Shown here: piece by piece, positions 1 to 5,623 of the stretch
How positions within the stretch are numbered: position 1 is the first letter of the stretch
Layout: the number at the start of each line of letters is the position of its first letter
Origin: Alphaproteobacteria bacterium
Lineage (GTDB): Bacteria > Pseudomonadota > Alphaproteobacteria > Rhodobacterales > Rhodobacteraceae
Length of the DNA: 7,140 nt
NCBI GenBank assembly: GCA_030830465.1
Contig: JAURMY010000371.1
Span: forward strand, 1 to 7,140
Direction of reading: 5' to 3'
Notes under the pieces: model-generated
Seen by the model: the letters and a program-made list of their open reading frames with translations, nothing else
Databases searched by the model: none
Told to the model about the DNA's origin: nothing
Made by a program: the position numbers and the translations under genes

Positions 1-364
1 GCTTGAACATTTCGCTGCCTTGTCCTTGCAGGCAACCGGCGTGGCACTGGCACCGGGCCAGACATCACGGCTTTTGACGCCTGCCGATATTCAGGCCATG
101 CAGGACCTGGCGGCTTCGACTTCGCTGCCATCCGCGCTGTATCTGGTTCTGGTTCTGCTGGCGGGCGTTACGGTCTTTCGAACCACAAAAACCCTAAGCC
201 TGCTGCTTGCGGCCATGTTCGCGGCCATGATCCTGCCGCTTTGGCTGCTGGACATGCAGATCGCCGCGCCGTTCCTGGTGCTTGGTGCCGTGGCTTTGGC
301 GGGATCGACGGTTGTATCGGCGGTTTTTGCCCGCGCACGCCTGCTTGACGTCAACGCCAATTAA
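1..364 (+). CDS. C-terminal part of an unidentified integral membrane protein (5' end outside window)
   Basis: The reading frame is open from base 2 with no stop before the TAA at 362-364, giving 120 residues. The internal TTG at 20 could be read as a start, but nothing shows it is one; the gene more likely begins before the window. After a polar stretch rich in Gln, Thr and Asp, the last 80 residues form about three hydrophobic segments: one around SALYLVLVLLAGVTVF, one around LSLLLAAMFAAMILPLWLL, and one around APFLVLGAVALAGSTVV. The short positively charged tail (ARARLLDVNAN) suggests a cytoplasmic C-terminus. I do not recognise the family and give no function. It lies 40 bases upstream of the aldolase gene on the same strand, so the two could be co-transcribed. 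Confidence is for a real coding region, not for any role. Confidence 0.6.
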   Translation, partial: LEHFAALSLQATGVALAPGQTSRLLTPADIQAMQDLAASTSLPSALYLVLVLLAGVTVFRTTKTLSLLLAAMFAAMILPLWLLDMQIAAPFLVLGAVALAGSTVVSAVFARARLLDVNAN

Positions 365-404
365 GGGTCGTGTCTGTCACAACCGGACCTAAGGGCAAAA
401 CCTG

Positions 405-1076
405 ATGCAGCTTTACCTTGATACCGCACAAGTCAGTGACTGGTCTGACCTGATGCCCAGCGGTCTGTTTTACGGCATCACCACCAATCCCCTGCTGGCC
501 CACCGGGCGGGCCTGTCCTATCCGGATATTGACTGGGCCCAAATGGCCGCCCGCGCCCGCGATCTTGGGGCCGCAGAATTGCACGGTCAGGTGTTCGGTC
601 CGGCCGAAACCTATCAGGATTGGGCCGGTGCGTTCTATCAGGCGGGGGCGCAGGCGGGGATTGAAACCGTCGTCAAGATTCCCCTGACTGCCGAGGGCAT
701 CAGGGCCGCGCCCACCATTCGCAAATTGGGCGGCAGGATCCTGATGACCGCCTGTTACGACGCAAAACAGATGATCACCGCCAGCCTTCTGGGCGCGGCC
801 TATATCGCCCCCTATTATGGCCGAATGATCGAAAAGGGGATCGATGCGCCCAGGGCCCTGCGCCAGATGCTGGCCATCTCCCGTCAGGTGGACAGCCGTT
901 GCCGGGTCCTGGTGGCCTCCCTGCGGTCAACGGACCAGATGCTTGATCTTGCGGAACAAGGTCACAGTCTGTTCACCCTGGCGCCCAACATCGCCCGCGA
1001 TCTGTTTAGCGATCCAAACACGGTTGCCGCCGTCGCTGAGTTTGAACAGGCCGCCGTCCCGAAAGCGCCGACCTAG
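405..1076 (+). CDS. fsa: Fructose-6-phosphate aldolase / transaldolase-family protein
   Basis: A 223-residue TIM-barrel aldolase of the small transaldolase/FSA family (E. coli FsaA is 220 residues). Members catalyse reversible aldol cleavage or transfer, such as fructose 6-phosphate to dihydroxyacetone plus glyceraldehyde 3-phosphate, in the cytoplasm. Family landmarks are in order: N-terminal LYLDTA with Asp6, GITTNP with Asn28, the Schiff-base lysine Lys91 in VVKIPLTAEG, and YIAPYYGR with Tyr137 and Arg140. Gln62 in HGQV and Tyr137 line up with the Gln59/Tyr131 pair that marks FSA-type enzymes; classical transaldolases have Glu/Phe there. This argues for aldolase rather than transaldolase activity, though activity cannot be proven from sequence. 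An AAGGG ribosome-binding site lies about 9 bases before the ATG. No other sugar-pathway gene is visible nearby, so the physiological substrate is open. Confidence 0.88.
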   Translation: MQLYLDTAQVSDWSDLMPSGLFYGITTNPLLAHRAGLSYPDIDWAQMAARARDLGAAELHGQVFGPAETYQDWAGAFYQAGAQAGIETVVKIPLTAEGIRAAPTIRKLGGRILMTACYDAKQMITASLLGAAYIAPYYGRMIEKGIDAPRALRQMLAISRQVDSRCRVLVASLRSTDQMLDLAEQGHSLFTLAPNIARDLFSDPNTVAAVAEFEQAAVPKAPT

Positions 1077-1077
1077 C

Positions 1078-1174
1078 GCGAATTGCGTTAACCTTGGATC
1101 ACCAAACGCTGCCTGAAATCAAAGATTTCAACGCGTTAGGTGATTGAATTTGCATCAAGTATACCGCAATTCGC
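1078..1174. repeat. 97-bp nested inverted-repeat element (MITE/REP-like), just after the aldolase stop
   Basis: The outer arms are a perfect 10-bp inverted repeat, GCGAATTGCG at 1078-1087 and CGCAATTCGC at 1165-1174. Inside, ATCACC (1098-1103) pairs with GGTGAT (1139-1144) and AACGC (1105-1109) with GCGTT (1133-1137). At the core GAAATC (1115-1120) and GATTTC (1124-1129) form a hairpin with an AAA loop. The two ends also align as imperfect terminal repeats: GCGAATTGCG, a spacer of 10 or 20 bases, ATCACC, one base, AACGC. No target-site duplication or coding capacity is seen. Such a layout fits a small non-autonomous mobile element or a palindromic intergenic repeat. In RNA it would fold on either strand and could protect or terminate the convergent transcripts of the aldolase and the 1259-1972 gene. 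No second copy was noticed in the window. Confidence 0.65.
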
Positions 1175-1258
1175 TTTAAAGGCGGACTTTCCCGGCTGCC
1201 AACCGCCCTTCAACGACCGGCAAATCACCTGATATCGGCCTGTTAACCCGGCCTCAGC

Positions 1259-1972
1259 CTAGCCCGCAGCGCGCAGCCACAGATGGTCTATCGCGTCAAG
1301 GGCATTGACATCGACGTCTTTGGTGACCTTCCAATAGCGGCCATCGGGGGCAAAATGGTCAAGGCGGCGTTCTTGATTTTGCGCCTGGACGAACAGCGGG
1401 CTGGCCGTTCGTTGCGGATGCAGGGGTAAATCCTGAAGCGCGTCAAAAGCTACGCTTGGAAATACCAGCCGGCTGTCCCCACGGGACAACCGAACACAGG
1501 CACATCCGTGCAGTCTTGCATGCAACATCAGCCGCGCTGACTTGGCCTCAAGGCTGCGCAGGCTTGGGTCTTTGCGAAGCGGGTCAGGGCTGCCGGTCCC
1601 GTAAAAATGTGTCTTTCCTTGCCGGGGATAGACCATATCGCAGCCAAGAAACGCCATTATCGTTGGCTTGAGCCGGGAAAGTGCCCAGTAGCCGGCGGTA
1701 AAGGCCATCGTGCCACCGGCATAAAAAATTCCACCGAACCGGTTGTTTTCCGGCACATAATCCGCAGACCCCACAAAAGTCTGGCCCGCGTTCAGGGCGT
1801 TTGGTCTGCGCGCGACCGGAAAGTCATCCGGCGCGATCACGTAATCAAAATCCTGTCTCAGCCGCCAGGCATTGTTGATGGCGACAATCTGCACATTCGG
1901 CGGCTTGGGCCAGGTCGTGCAGCGCAGCGCATCAGGGGCGCTGCCAAGAATGAGGACAATCCTGTGTGCCAT
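1259..1972 (-). CDS. Hypothetical protein, Rossmann-like (DUF115/MAF or sialyltransferase-like fold)
   Basis: A 237-residue soluble protein without signal peptide or membrane segments. The N-terminus is a beta strand followed by a glycine loop (RIVLILGSAPDAL), then VQIVAINNAWRL and DYVIAPDDF. This resembles nucleotide-binding starts in CstI-like sialyltransferases and MptE/DUF115 (motility accessory factor) proteins. A second block, FYAGGTMAFTAGYWAL followed by IMAFLGCDMVYP and THFYGTGSPDPL (about residues 83-132), looks like the ligand-binding half of such a fold. The ATG is supported by GAGGGG (plus-strand 1981-1986) 8 bases upstream. The gene is alone on its strand and convergent with the aldolase; no capsule, flagellin or glycan genes are visible, so context gives no substrate. 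A glycosyltransferase-like role is possible but unproven; the fold assignment is by eye. Confidence 0.72.
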   Translation of the reverse strand: MAHRIVLILGSAPDALRCTTWPKPPNVQIVAINNAWRLRQDFDYVIAPDDFPVARRPNALNAGQTFVGSADYVPENNRFGGIFYAGGTMAFTAGYWALSRLKPTIMAFLGCDMVYPRQGKTHFYGTGSPDPLRKDPSLRSLEAKSARLMLHARLHGCACVRLSRGDSRLVFPSVAFDALQDLPLHPQRTASPLFVQAQNQERRLDHFAPDGRYWKVTKDVDVNALDAIDHLWLRAAG

Positions 1973-2140
1973 TTATGTTTCCCCTCATTTAACCGCGCGC
2001 GCATGAAACCGCCCGCCTTGGCAGTCGCTGTTGATGCGTTTACGTCGCTTGATGCCGTTAGGATCAAAATTTCCGTCAGATCAGCAAAGACCGTGTGTCT
2101 CGGCTTCGGGCAAACAGGACCGTCAGGGGATCGCAAAAGT

Positions 2141-2157
2141 CTGGCTGGCTGGCTGGC
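2141..2157. repeat. Tetranucleotide tandem repeat (CTGG)x4
   Basis: CTGG is repeated four times without interruption, plus a trailing C, in the non-coding spacer. Tetranucleotide tracts can slip during replication, but four units are few and the tract lies about 190 bases from the nearest start codon. It is recorded as a simple repeat without an assigned role. Confidence 0.6.
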
Positions 2158-2237
2158 GTTGCATTTTTGACGCCCGCCAGGATGCGCCACGCGGTCGAAA
2201 AAGTGTTAGCGGCGCTCATTGTTATCAAGCGGCGGGA

Positions 2238-2255
2238 CGGTAAAACCTTTTACCG
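2238..2255. promoter_or_regulatory. 18-bp palindrome, candidate operator
   Basis: CGGTAAAACCTTTTACCG is an 8-bp perfect inverted repeat with a CC centre. It overlaps the -35 element of the candidate promoter for the downstream deoxyribosyltransferase gene, where a repressor dimer would block RNA polymerase. The palindrome is seen directly; its use as an operator is inference, and the cognate regulator is not in the window. Confidence 0.4.
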
Positions 2256-2277
2256 CGCGATCAGAAAAAGGTATGTT
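2249..2277 (+). promoter_or_regulatory. Candidate sigma70 promoter for the deoxyribosyltransferase gene
   Basis: TTTACC (2249-2254) and TATGTT (2272-2277) each match the sigma70 consensus at 4 of 6 positions, with an ideal 17-base spacer. Transcription would start near 2284, giving a leader of about 60 bases. The -35 element lies in the right arm of the palindrome at 2238-2255. The assignment is by eye and of modest confidence. Confidence 0.35.
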
Positions 2278-2315
2278 TGTTTGAAACTTTGTCCCACGGA
2301 CAACCGGACCAAACA
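2278..2315 (+). other. Leader hairpin with nested arms
   Basis: The inner stem is TTGTCC (2289-2294) and GGACAA (2298-2303) around a CAC loop. The outer stem is TGTTTG (2278-2283) and CAAACA (2310-2315), separated from the inner stem by internal loops of 5 and 6 bases. It would sit at or near the 5' end of the deoxyribosyltransferase transcript. It could be an operator in DNA or a leader structure in RNA; there is no T-tract, so it is not a classical attenuator. Confidence 0.35.
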
Positions 2316-2345
2316 GGTTTAATCAAAGGATGTGAGTCAAGATTG

Positions 2346-2771
2346 ATGATCAGGAACATATATATCGCCGGGCCGCTCTTTAATGCGCATGAAAGAACCT
2401 ATCTTGAGCTGATAGCGGCAGAATTGGAAGGTCATGGCTACGACTGTTTTCTGCCGCATCGCGATCAATCCGGCATCGATGAATCCGAGCTGGAAGGCAC
2501 GGATATGAGCCAGGCCACAAAAGATAAAATCTTCAACAACGATCTAACGGCATTGAAACGGGCGGATCTTACCGTCGCGCTGATAACCGGTCAGGACATC
2601 GACTCTGGTACCGCGGCCGAGATTGGTTTCACCTTTGCAAACGGCAAGCCCGTGATCGCGGTTACGGCCCATGAAAGGCGGTTCCGGAATTTGTTTGTGG
2701 ATGGAATGATCACGCAAAGGGTGAACGGGCCGGACGAAATCCTTAGATCCATTCAGTCCATGAAACGCTAA
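2346..2771 (+). CDS. Nucleoside 2-deoxyribosyltransferase-family protein
   Basis: A 141-residue protein of the nucleoside 2-deoxyribosyltransferase family, small cytoplasmic enzymes that break or exchange the N-glycosidic bond of (deoxy)nucleosides or their relatives. Seen are the N-terminal IYIAGPLF with Tyr6, NNDLTALKRADL with Asp66, and DSGTAAEIG with Asp86 and the presumed nucleophile Glu92. The spacings Asp66-Glu92 (26) and Asp86-Glu92 (6) equal those of Asp72, Asp92 and Glu98 in the Lactobacillus enzyme. The frame is open further upstream, to a TTG at 2277, but those 23 residues are not family-like, so I chose ATG 2346. The ribosome-binding site is weak: AAGGA lies 15 bases away. Codon use includes ATA three times, AGA twice, AGG three times and CTA once, suggesting different ancestry from its neighbours. 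Transfer versus hydrolysis, and base preference, cannot be told from sequence. Confidence 0.85.
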   Translation: MIRNIYIAGPLFNAHERTYLELIAAELEGHGYDCFLPHRDQSGIDESELEGTDMSQATKDKIFNNDLTALKRADLTVALITGQDIDSGTAAEIGFTFANGKPVIAVTAHERRFRNLFVDGMITQRVNGPDEILRSIQSMKR

Positions 2772-2774
2772 ATC

Positions 2775-2806
2775 CCGCCTGATATTTTTATCAGATGGAT
2801 TGGCGG
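2775..2806. terminator. Possible bidirectional terminator hairpin after the deoxyribosyltransferase gene
   Basis: CTGATA (2779-2784) and TATCAG (2789-2794) form a perfect 6-bp stem with a TTTT loop. CCGCC (2775-2779) and GGCGG (2802-2806) offer a competing or enclosing stem. The hairpin begins within 10 bases of the stop codon and lies between convergent genes. The stem is AT-rich and no T-run follows, so it is a weak intrinsic terminator at best. Confidence 0.35.
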
Positions 2807-2846
2807 CTCCGGCAGGCACATCACAGCCTGACGTAAAACGCCCGAG

Positions 2847-2862
2847 CCCTGGAAGAACAGGG
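2847..2862 (-). terminator. Weak hairpin downstream of the ABC operon
   Basis: CCCTG (2847-2851) and CAGGG (2858-2862) pair around a 6-base loop just beyond the permease stop codon. In the operon's direction a TTTT tract follows about 8 bases after the stem, further than in a textbook intrinsic terminator. It is the best candidate for operon termination that I see. Confidence 0.3.
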
Positions 2863-2871
2863 GACAGGAAA

Positions 2872-3696
2872 TCAAAAGGACTCGCCGGGGTTCCAGCGGA
2901 TGATCACTGTCTCAGCCCAGGAAACGATCGCAAAAGCAGCAATCGCGACCACCGAGGCGGTGATGATGGCGGCAAACAGGCGCGGCGTGTTAAAGTCATA
3001 CATGCTCTGCAACAGCAGGTAACCGATGCCCGAATTCGACCCGATCCATTCGGCGACAATCGCGCCCAGAACGCACATGGTCACCGATATCTTGAGCGCC
3101 GAAAAGATATAGGGCATTGCGGCGTATACACGCACGCGCCGGAAGGTTTCGAATTTCGATGCCGACAGGACATGCATCAATTCAAGCAATTGCGGCGAAA
3201 CCGAACGAAAGCCGCGCACCGCATTCACCAGAGTCGGGAAAAAGCAGATCAGCGCCGCAACCACGACTTTTGGCTCAATCCCGTTCCCAAGGATGATCTT
3301 CAAGACCGGGGCGATTGCAACAATCGGGATGGTCTTGATCAGGATCGCGACCGGATAATACATTTCCTCGATCAGCTTATTATAGACAAAGGCAACGGCC
3401 ACAATAATGGCCATGAGGTTGCCCAGAATGAAGCCAAGGAATGCTTCGGCGATTGTCGGAACTGCGCTGGATGCCAAAAGCCCGAAATCTTCAATCACCG
3501 CACCGGCGACGGCAACGGGCGACGGCATCAGATAGACCGGAACATTCAGCAGAACAACCAAACCCTGCCAGACTGCCAGCACGGAAAACATGCCGGCAAA
3601 TCCCATGATAAAGACCCGCAGCGGCCCTTCTTTCGGTAATCTCAGGCCGAAAGGCGGCTGGCCGGCTCGGTCACTATCCGCATCACTTGAAGCCAT
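2872..3696 (-). CDS. ABC transporter permease, SsuC/TauC-like (BPD_transp_1)
   Basis: A 274-residue inner-membrane permease of the family serving sulfonate, taurine, nitrate and thiamine-precursor importers. It presumably forms a homodimeric channel with the ATPase encoded just upstream. About six hydrophobic segments are visible (roughly residues 27-50, 82-105, 113-135, 143-163, 200-218 and 240-263), plus the family's PSP motif at 58-60. The cytoplasmic ATPase-contact (EAA) loop lies around 174-200 (LMHVLSASKFETFRRVRVYAAMPYIF), with Ser in place of the usual Gly. The frame is open 21 codons further upstream inside the ATPase gene, but ATG 3696 has AAGGA at a 7-base-class spacing and leaves only 4 bases after the ATPase stop. 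This is translational-coupling geometry and supports the shorter start. It is the last gene of the operon. Confidence 0.93.
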   Translation of the reverse strand: MASSDADSDRAGQPPFGLRLPKEGPLRVFIMGFAGMFSVLAVWQGLVVLLNVPVYLMPSPVAVAGAVIEDFGLLASSAVPTIAEAFLGFILGNLMAIIVAVAFVYNKLIEEMYYPVAILIKTIPIVAIAPVLKIILGNGIEPKVVVAALICFFPTLVNAVRGFRSVSPQLLELMHVLSASKFETFRRVRVYAAMPYIFSALKISVTMCVLGAIVAEWIGSNSGIGYLLLQSMYDFNTPRLFAAIITASVVAIAAFAIVSWAETVIIRWNPGESF

Positions 3697-3700
3697 CGGT

Positions 3701-4492
3701 CTATCCTTCGTCCAACATTGCCCTAAGCTTTGCCACATATGATCCAAGCTCAGGCGCATCTTTCAGGGTGATGTCCCGCGTCTCGGGCAAATCAATGTCA
3801 ATAATCCCGCCAATGCGGCTTGGCCGGCGGCTCATCACCACGACGCGCTGGGACAGAAATGCCGCCTCTTGCAGGGAATGGGTTACGAAAACAATGGTCG
3901 TGCCGCTTTGCCGCCAGATGCGCAAAAGCTCTACGTTCAGGGCGTCGCGCACCAGTTCGTCCAGCGCACCGAAGGGTTCATCCATCAACAGCACACGCGG
4001 CTTGGTGACCAGCGCGCGGGCAATGGCCACACGTTGGCGCATACCGCCCGAAAGTTCGGAAGGATAGGCATTGGCGAACCCGTCCAGTTCGACAAGTTTC
4101 AATATCTCCATCGGGTCTTCGCCCCCGCCAGAGGCGGGGCCGACTTCAAATGGCAGGCGCACATTCTCAAGCACCGTCGCCCATGGCATCAGCACCGATT
4201 GCTGAAAGACCATGGAAAACTGCCGCGCCAGCCTTGCTTCGGATGGCGGCGAGCCGAAGATCGAAACCTCGCCTTGGGTTGGCTTCAGGATGTCGGCAAT
4301 AACCCGCAAAAGCGTGGACTTGCCGCATCCTGAATGGCCAATCAACGAGACGAATTCACCTTCGGCGATGTCCAGGGACACATCCCCGATCGCCTCGATA
4401 CGCTTCGCGCCCTGACCGAAGGTGACCGAGATGTCCCGAAGGCTGATCGCAGGTTGCCGGGCAGTCTGCGAATTTCGCGCGGCGGTCATCAC
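3701..4492 (-). CDS. ABC transporter ATP-binding protein, SsuB/TauB-like
   Basis: A 263-residue cytoplasmic ATPase that would power import through the adjacent permease. All nucleotide-binding motifs are intact: Walker A GHSGCGKST (52-60), Q-loop VFQQ (about 95-98), signature LSGGMRQR (147-154), Walker B VLLMDEP (167-173), D-loop GALD (175-178) and the switch histidine His205 in VTHS. The sequence around FQQSVLMPWATVLENV is typical of the nitrate/sulfonate/taurine subfamily. Translation may start at GTG 4492 or at the next codon, ATG 4489. GAGGGG, overlapping the stop of the binding-protein gene, is 7 bases from the GTG and 10 from the ATG, so both remain possible. The 11-base gap to the upstream gene indicates one operon. 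Confidence 0.95.
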   Translation of the reverse strand: MMTAARNSQTARQPAISLRDISVTFGQGAKRIEAIGDVSLDIAEGEFVSLIGHSGCGKSTLLRVIADILKPTQGEVSIFGSPPSEARLARQFSMVFQQSVLMPWATVLENVRLPFEVGPASGGGEDPMEILKLVELDGFANAYPSELSGGMRQRVAIARALVTKPRVLLMDEPFGALDELVRDALNVELLRIWRQSGTTIVFVTHSLQEAAFLSQRVVVMSRRPSRIGGIIDIDLPETRDITLKDAPELGSYVAKLRAMLDEG

Positions 4493-4503
4493 GGTCGGTC
4501 CCC

Positions 4504-5496
4504 TCAGCGCATTGTTCGTTTCGCGGCGGCAAGAATAGAGCCGTCATGCACGTCCGACGCCTTCATGGCTGGAACTTCGCCAAGTTTTGTGTAGGTGTCC
4601 AGTGTTGCCTGCCACCGGTCCGCCGAGACGTTGCCAAACCCTGCGGTCTTGGTTTCATCCGTATAGATATATTCCGGGATCGCGACGCGCAGCGAGGCGG
4701 CCTCGGCTTCGGCGTTCAGGGCGGGTGCATATTCCGCCAACAGCGCGGCGGCTTCGTCGATATTGTCGGCGACCCAGGCCCATCCCTTGTCTGCGGCCTG
4801 AAGGAACGCGACCAGTTCCGCAGACTTGCTGGCAAGGGCATCGTTTCTGGCGATATAGTAATTCGACTGGAACTGAAGGCCGTTGTCCCAGATCGACTGC
4901 ACATTGTAACCGGCCGGATGTTCGAGGATCGGCTTGATCTGACCGAGGTTGGTCGGCCATGCCGCAACCAGATCGACCTGGTCCTGCATCAGGGCCGGAA
5001 CATTGGCCTGAACAAAGGTGATATCCTCAAAGGCCAAGCCGTTATGGGCCAGGACGGCCTTGATCTGCGGCACCCCGGATTGGGCGGCGCCAACGCGCTT
5101 GCCCTTCCAGTCGGCGACGCTGTTGATGTTCTTTTCCTTCAGCGAATAAAAGCTCAGCGGCGCTTTTTGGTAGGATGCGGCGAAGGATTTCAGCGGCACA
5201 CCCTTGGCCACCGAATACATGATCTGCGGTGCGTAACCGATGGCAACTTCGGCGGCACCGCCCATCAGGTCCTGTATCGGGTTGGCAGAGGGGCCGCCCG
5301 GGATCAGTTCGACATCAAGACCGGCCTCGGCGAAATAGCCTTTCGTCAGGGCGATCACCTCACCTGCATAGGCATTGTTCGGCAGCCATCCAAGCGCCGC
5401 TTTAAACGGGGTTCCTGCTGCCAGGGCCCGCCCGGCAAAAGGGACAAGTGCCGCGCTGGAAAGTGCGGCCAACAAAATATCACGACGATTCATCAT
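4504..5496 (-). CDS. ABC transporter substrate-binding protein, NMT1/SsuA-like, with Tat-type signal
   Basis: A 330-residue periplasmic binding protein, first gene of the ABC operon. The N-terminus NRRDILLAALSSAALVPFAGRALA has a twin arginine (Arg4-Arg5), a hydrophobic core and an A-L-A cleavage site near residue 26, so export by Tat is likely. The mature part starts with the family's lobe I pattern (LGWLPNNAYAGEVIALTKGYFAEAGLDVELIPGG in segments) and continues with AAEVAIGYAPQI and VADWKGKRVG. These are shared by NMT1/THI5-like and SsuA/TauA-like proteins that bind thiamine precursors, sulfonates, sulfate esters or nitrate. It contains no cysteine. The open frame extends 30 codons upstream, but ATG 5496 has an excellent GGAGGAG ribosome-binding site 7 bases away. 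Given the sulfatase and LysR gene alongside, a sulfate ester is my favoured ligand; a pyrimidine or other heterocycle is the main alternative. Confidence 0.92.
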   Translation of the reverse strand: MMNRRDILLAALSSAALVPFAGRALAAGTPFKAALGWLPNNAYAGEVIALTKGYFAEAGLDVELIPGGPSANPIQDLMGGAAEVAIGYAPQIMYSVAKGVPLKSFAASYQKAPLSFYSLKEKNINSVADWKGKRVGAAQSGVPQIKAVLAHNGLAFEDITFVQANVPALMQDQVDLVAAWPTNLGQIKPILEHPAGYNVQSIWDNGLQFQSNYYIARNDALASKSAELVAFLQAADKGWAWVADNIDEAAALLAEYAPALNAEAEAASLRVAIPEYIYTDETKTAGFGNVSADRWQATLDTYTKLGEVPAMKASDVHDGSILAAAKRTMR

Positions 5497-5623
5497 TTCA
5501 GGGCTCCTCCAAGTTGACAGTAAGTATTTCGGCAAATCTAATTGAGAACGCGGATGGCGCCCCATAGTAAAGTCGGATTTTGCCATGATTTTTGGTTATG
5601 GCGGGCCAAACTGGGCCAACGAC
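5497..5623 (-). promoter_or_regulatory. Spacer between LysR gene and ABC operon; likely holds the operon promoter
   Basis: The 127 bases contain the GGAGGAG ribosome-binding site of the binding-protein gene, an 11-base near-palindrome TCTAATTGAGA (plus strand, about 5537-5547) and a direct repeat of GGGCCAA near 5605-5619. I could not place a convincing -35/-10 pair. A regulated promoter needing activator help would fit this, but read-through from the LysR gene is equally possible since no terminator is visible. Confidence 0.35.

Larger units (their letters stand above)
1973..2345. other. 373-bp intergenic region with short repeats and palindromes
   Basis: This is the spacer between two divergent genes. 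Open frames here are short, lack a convincing ribosome-binding site and resemble no family I know. It contains an imperfect direct repeat starting TTGATGC (2031 and 2049, period 18), four tandem CTGG units at 2141-2156, an 18-bp palindrome at 2238-2255 and a leader hairpin at 2278-2315. The right third plausibly carries the promoter and leader of the nucleoside deoxyribosyltransferase gene. The left part should carry the promoter of the minus-strand gene, which I could not place with confidence. Confidence 0.6.

Noticed and set aside
1858..2190. A 110-codon minus-strand frame overlapping the start of the 1259-1972 gene
   Set aside because: It runs in a different frame across the beginning of a better-supported gene and shows no family features.
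2095..2322. A 75-codon plus-strand open frame in the intergenic region, possibly a small gene
   Set aside because: GTG start without a ribosome-binding site, no recognisable family, and it overlaps the palindrome, promoter candidate and leader of the deoxyribosyltransferase gene.
1259..2771. The idea that the orphan Rossmann protein and the deoxyribosyltransferase form a nucleotide-based defence pair
   Set aside because: They are divergent, 373 bp apart, with no effector, sensor or mobile-element genes nearby; nothing in the sequence supports a joint defence role.
2800..3639. A 279-codon plus-strand open frame opposite the permease gene
   Set aside because: The translation is an Asp/Arg/His/Gln-rich artefact of reading a hydrophobic membrane-protein gene on the opposite strand.
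4546..5517. A 323-codon plus-strand open frame opposite the binding-protein gene
   Set aside because: It is antisense to a clear binding protein with signal peptide and ribosome-binding site; its translation is Arg/Gly-rich low-information sequence without family features.
5497..5586. A 30-residue extension of the binding protein
   Set aside because: It would bury the twin-arginine signal peptide and ignore the strong GGAGGAG site before ATG 5496.
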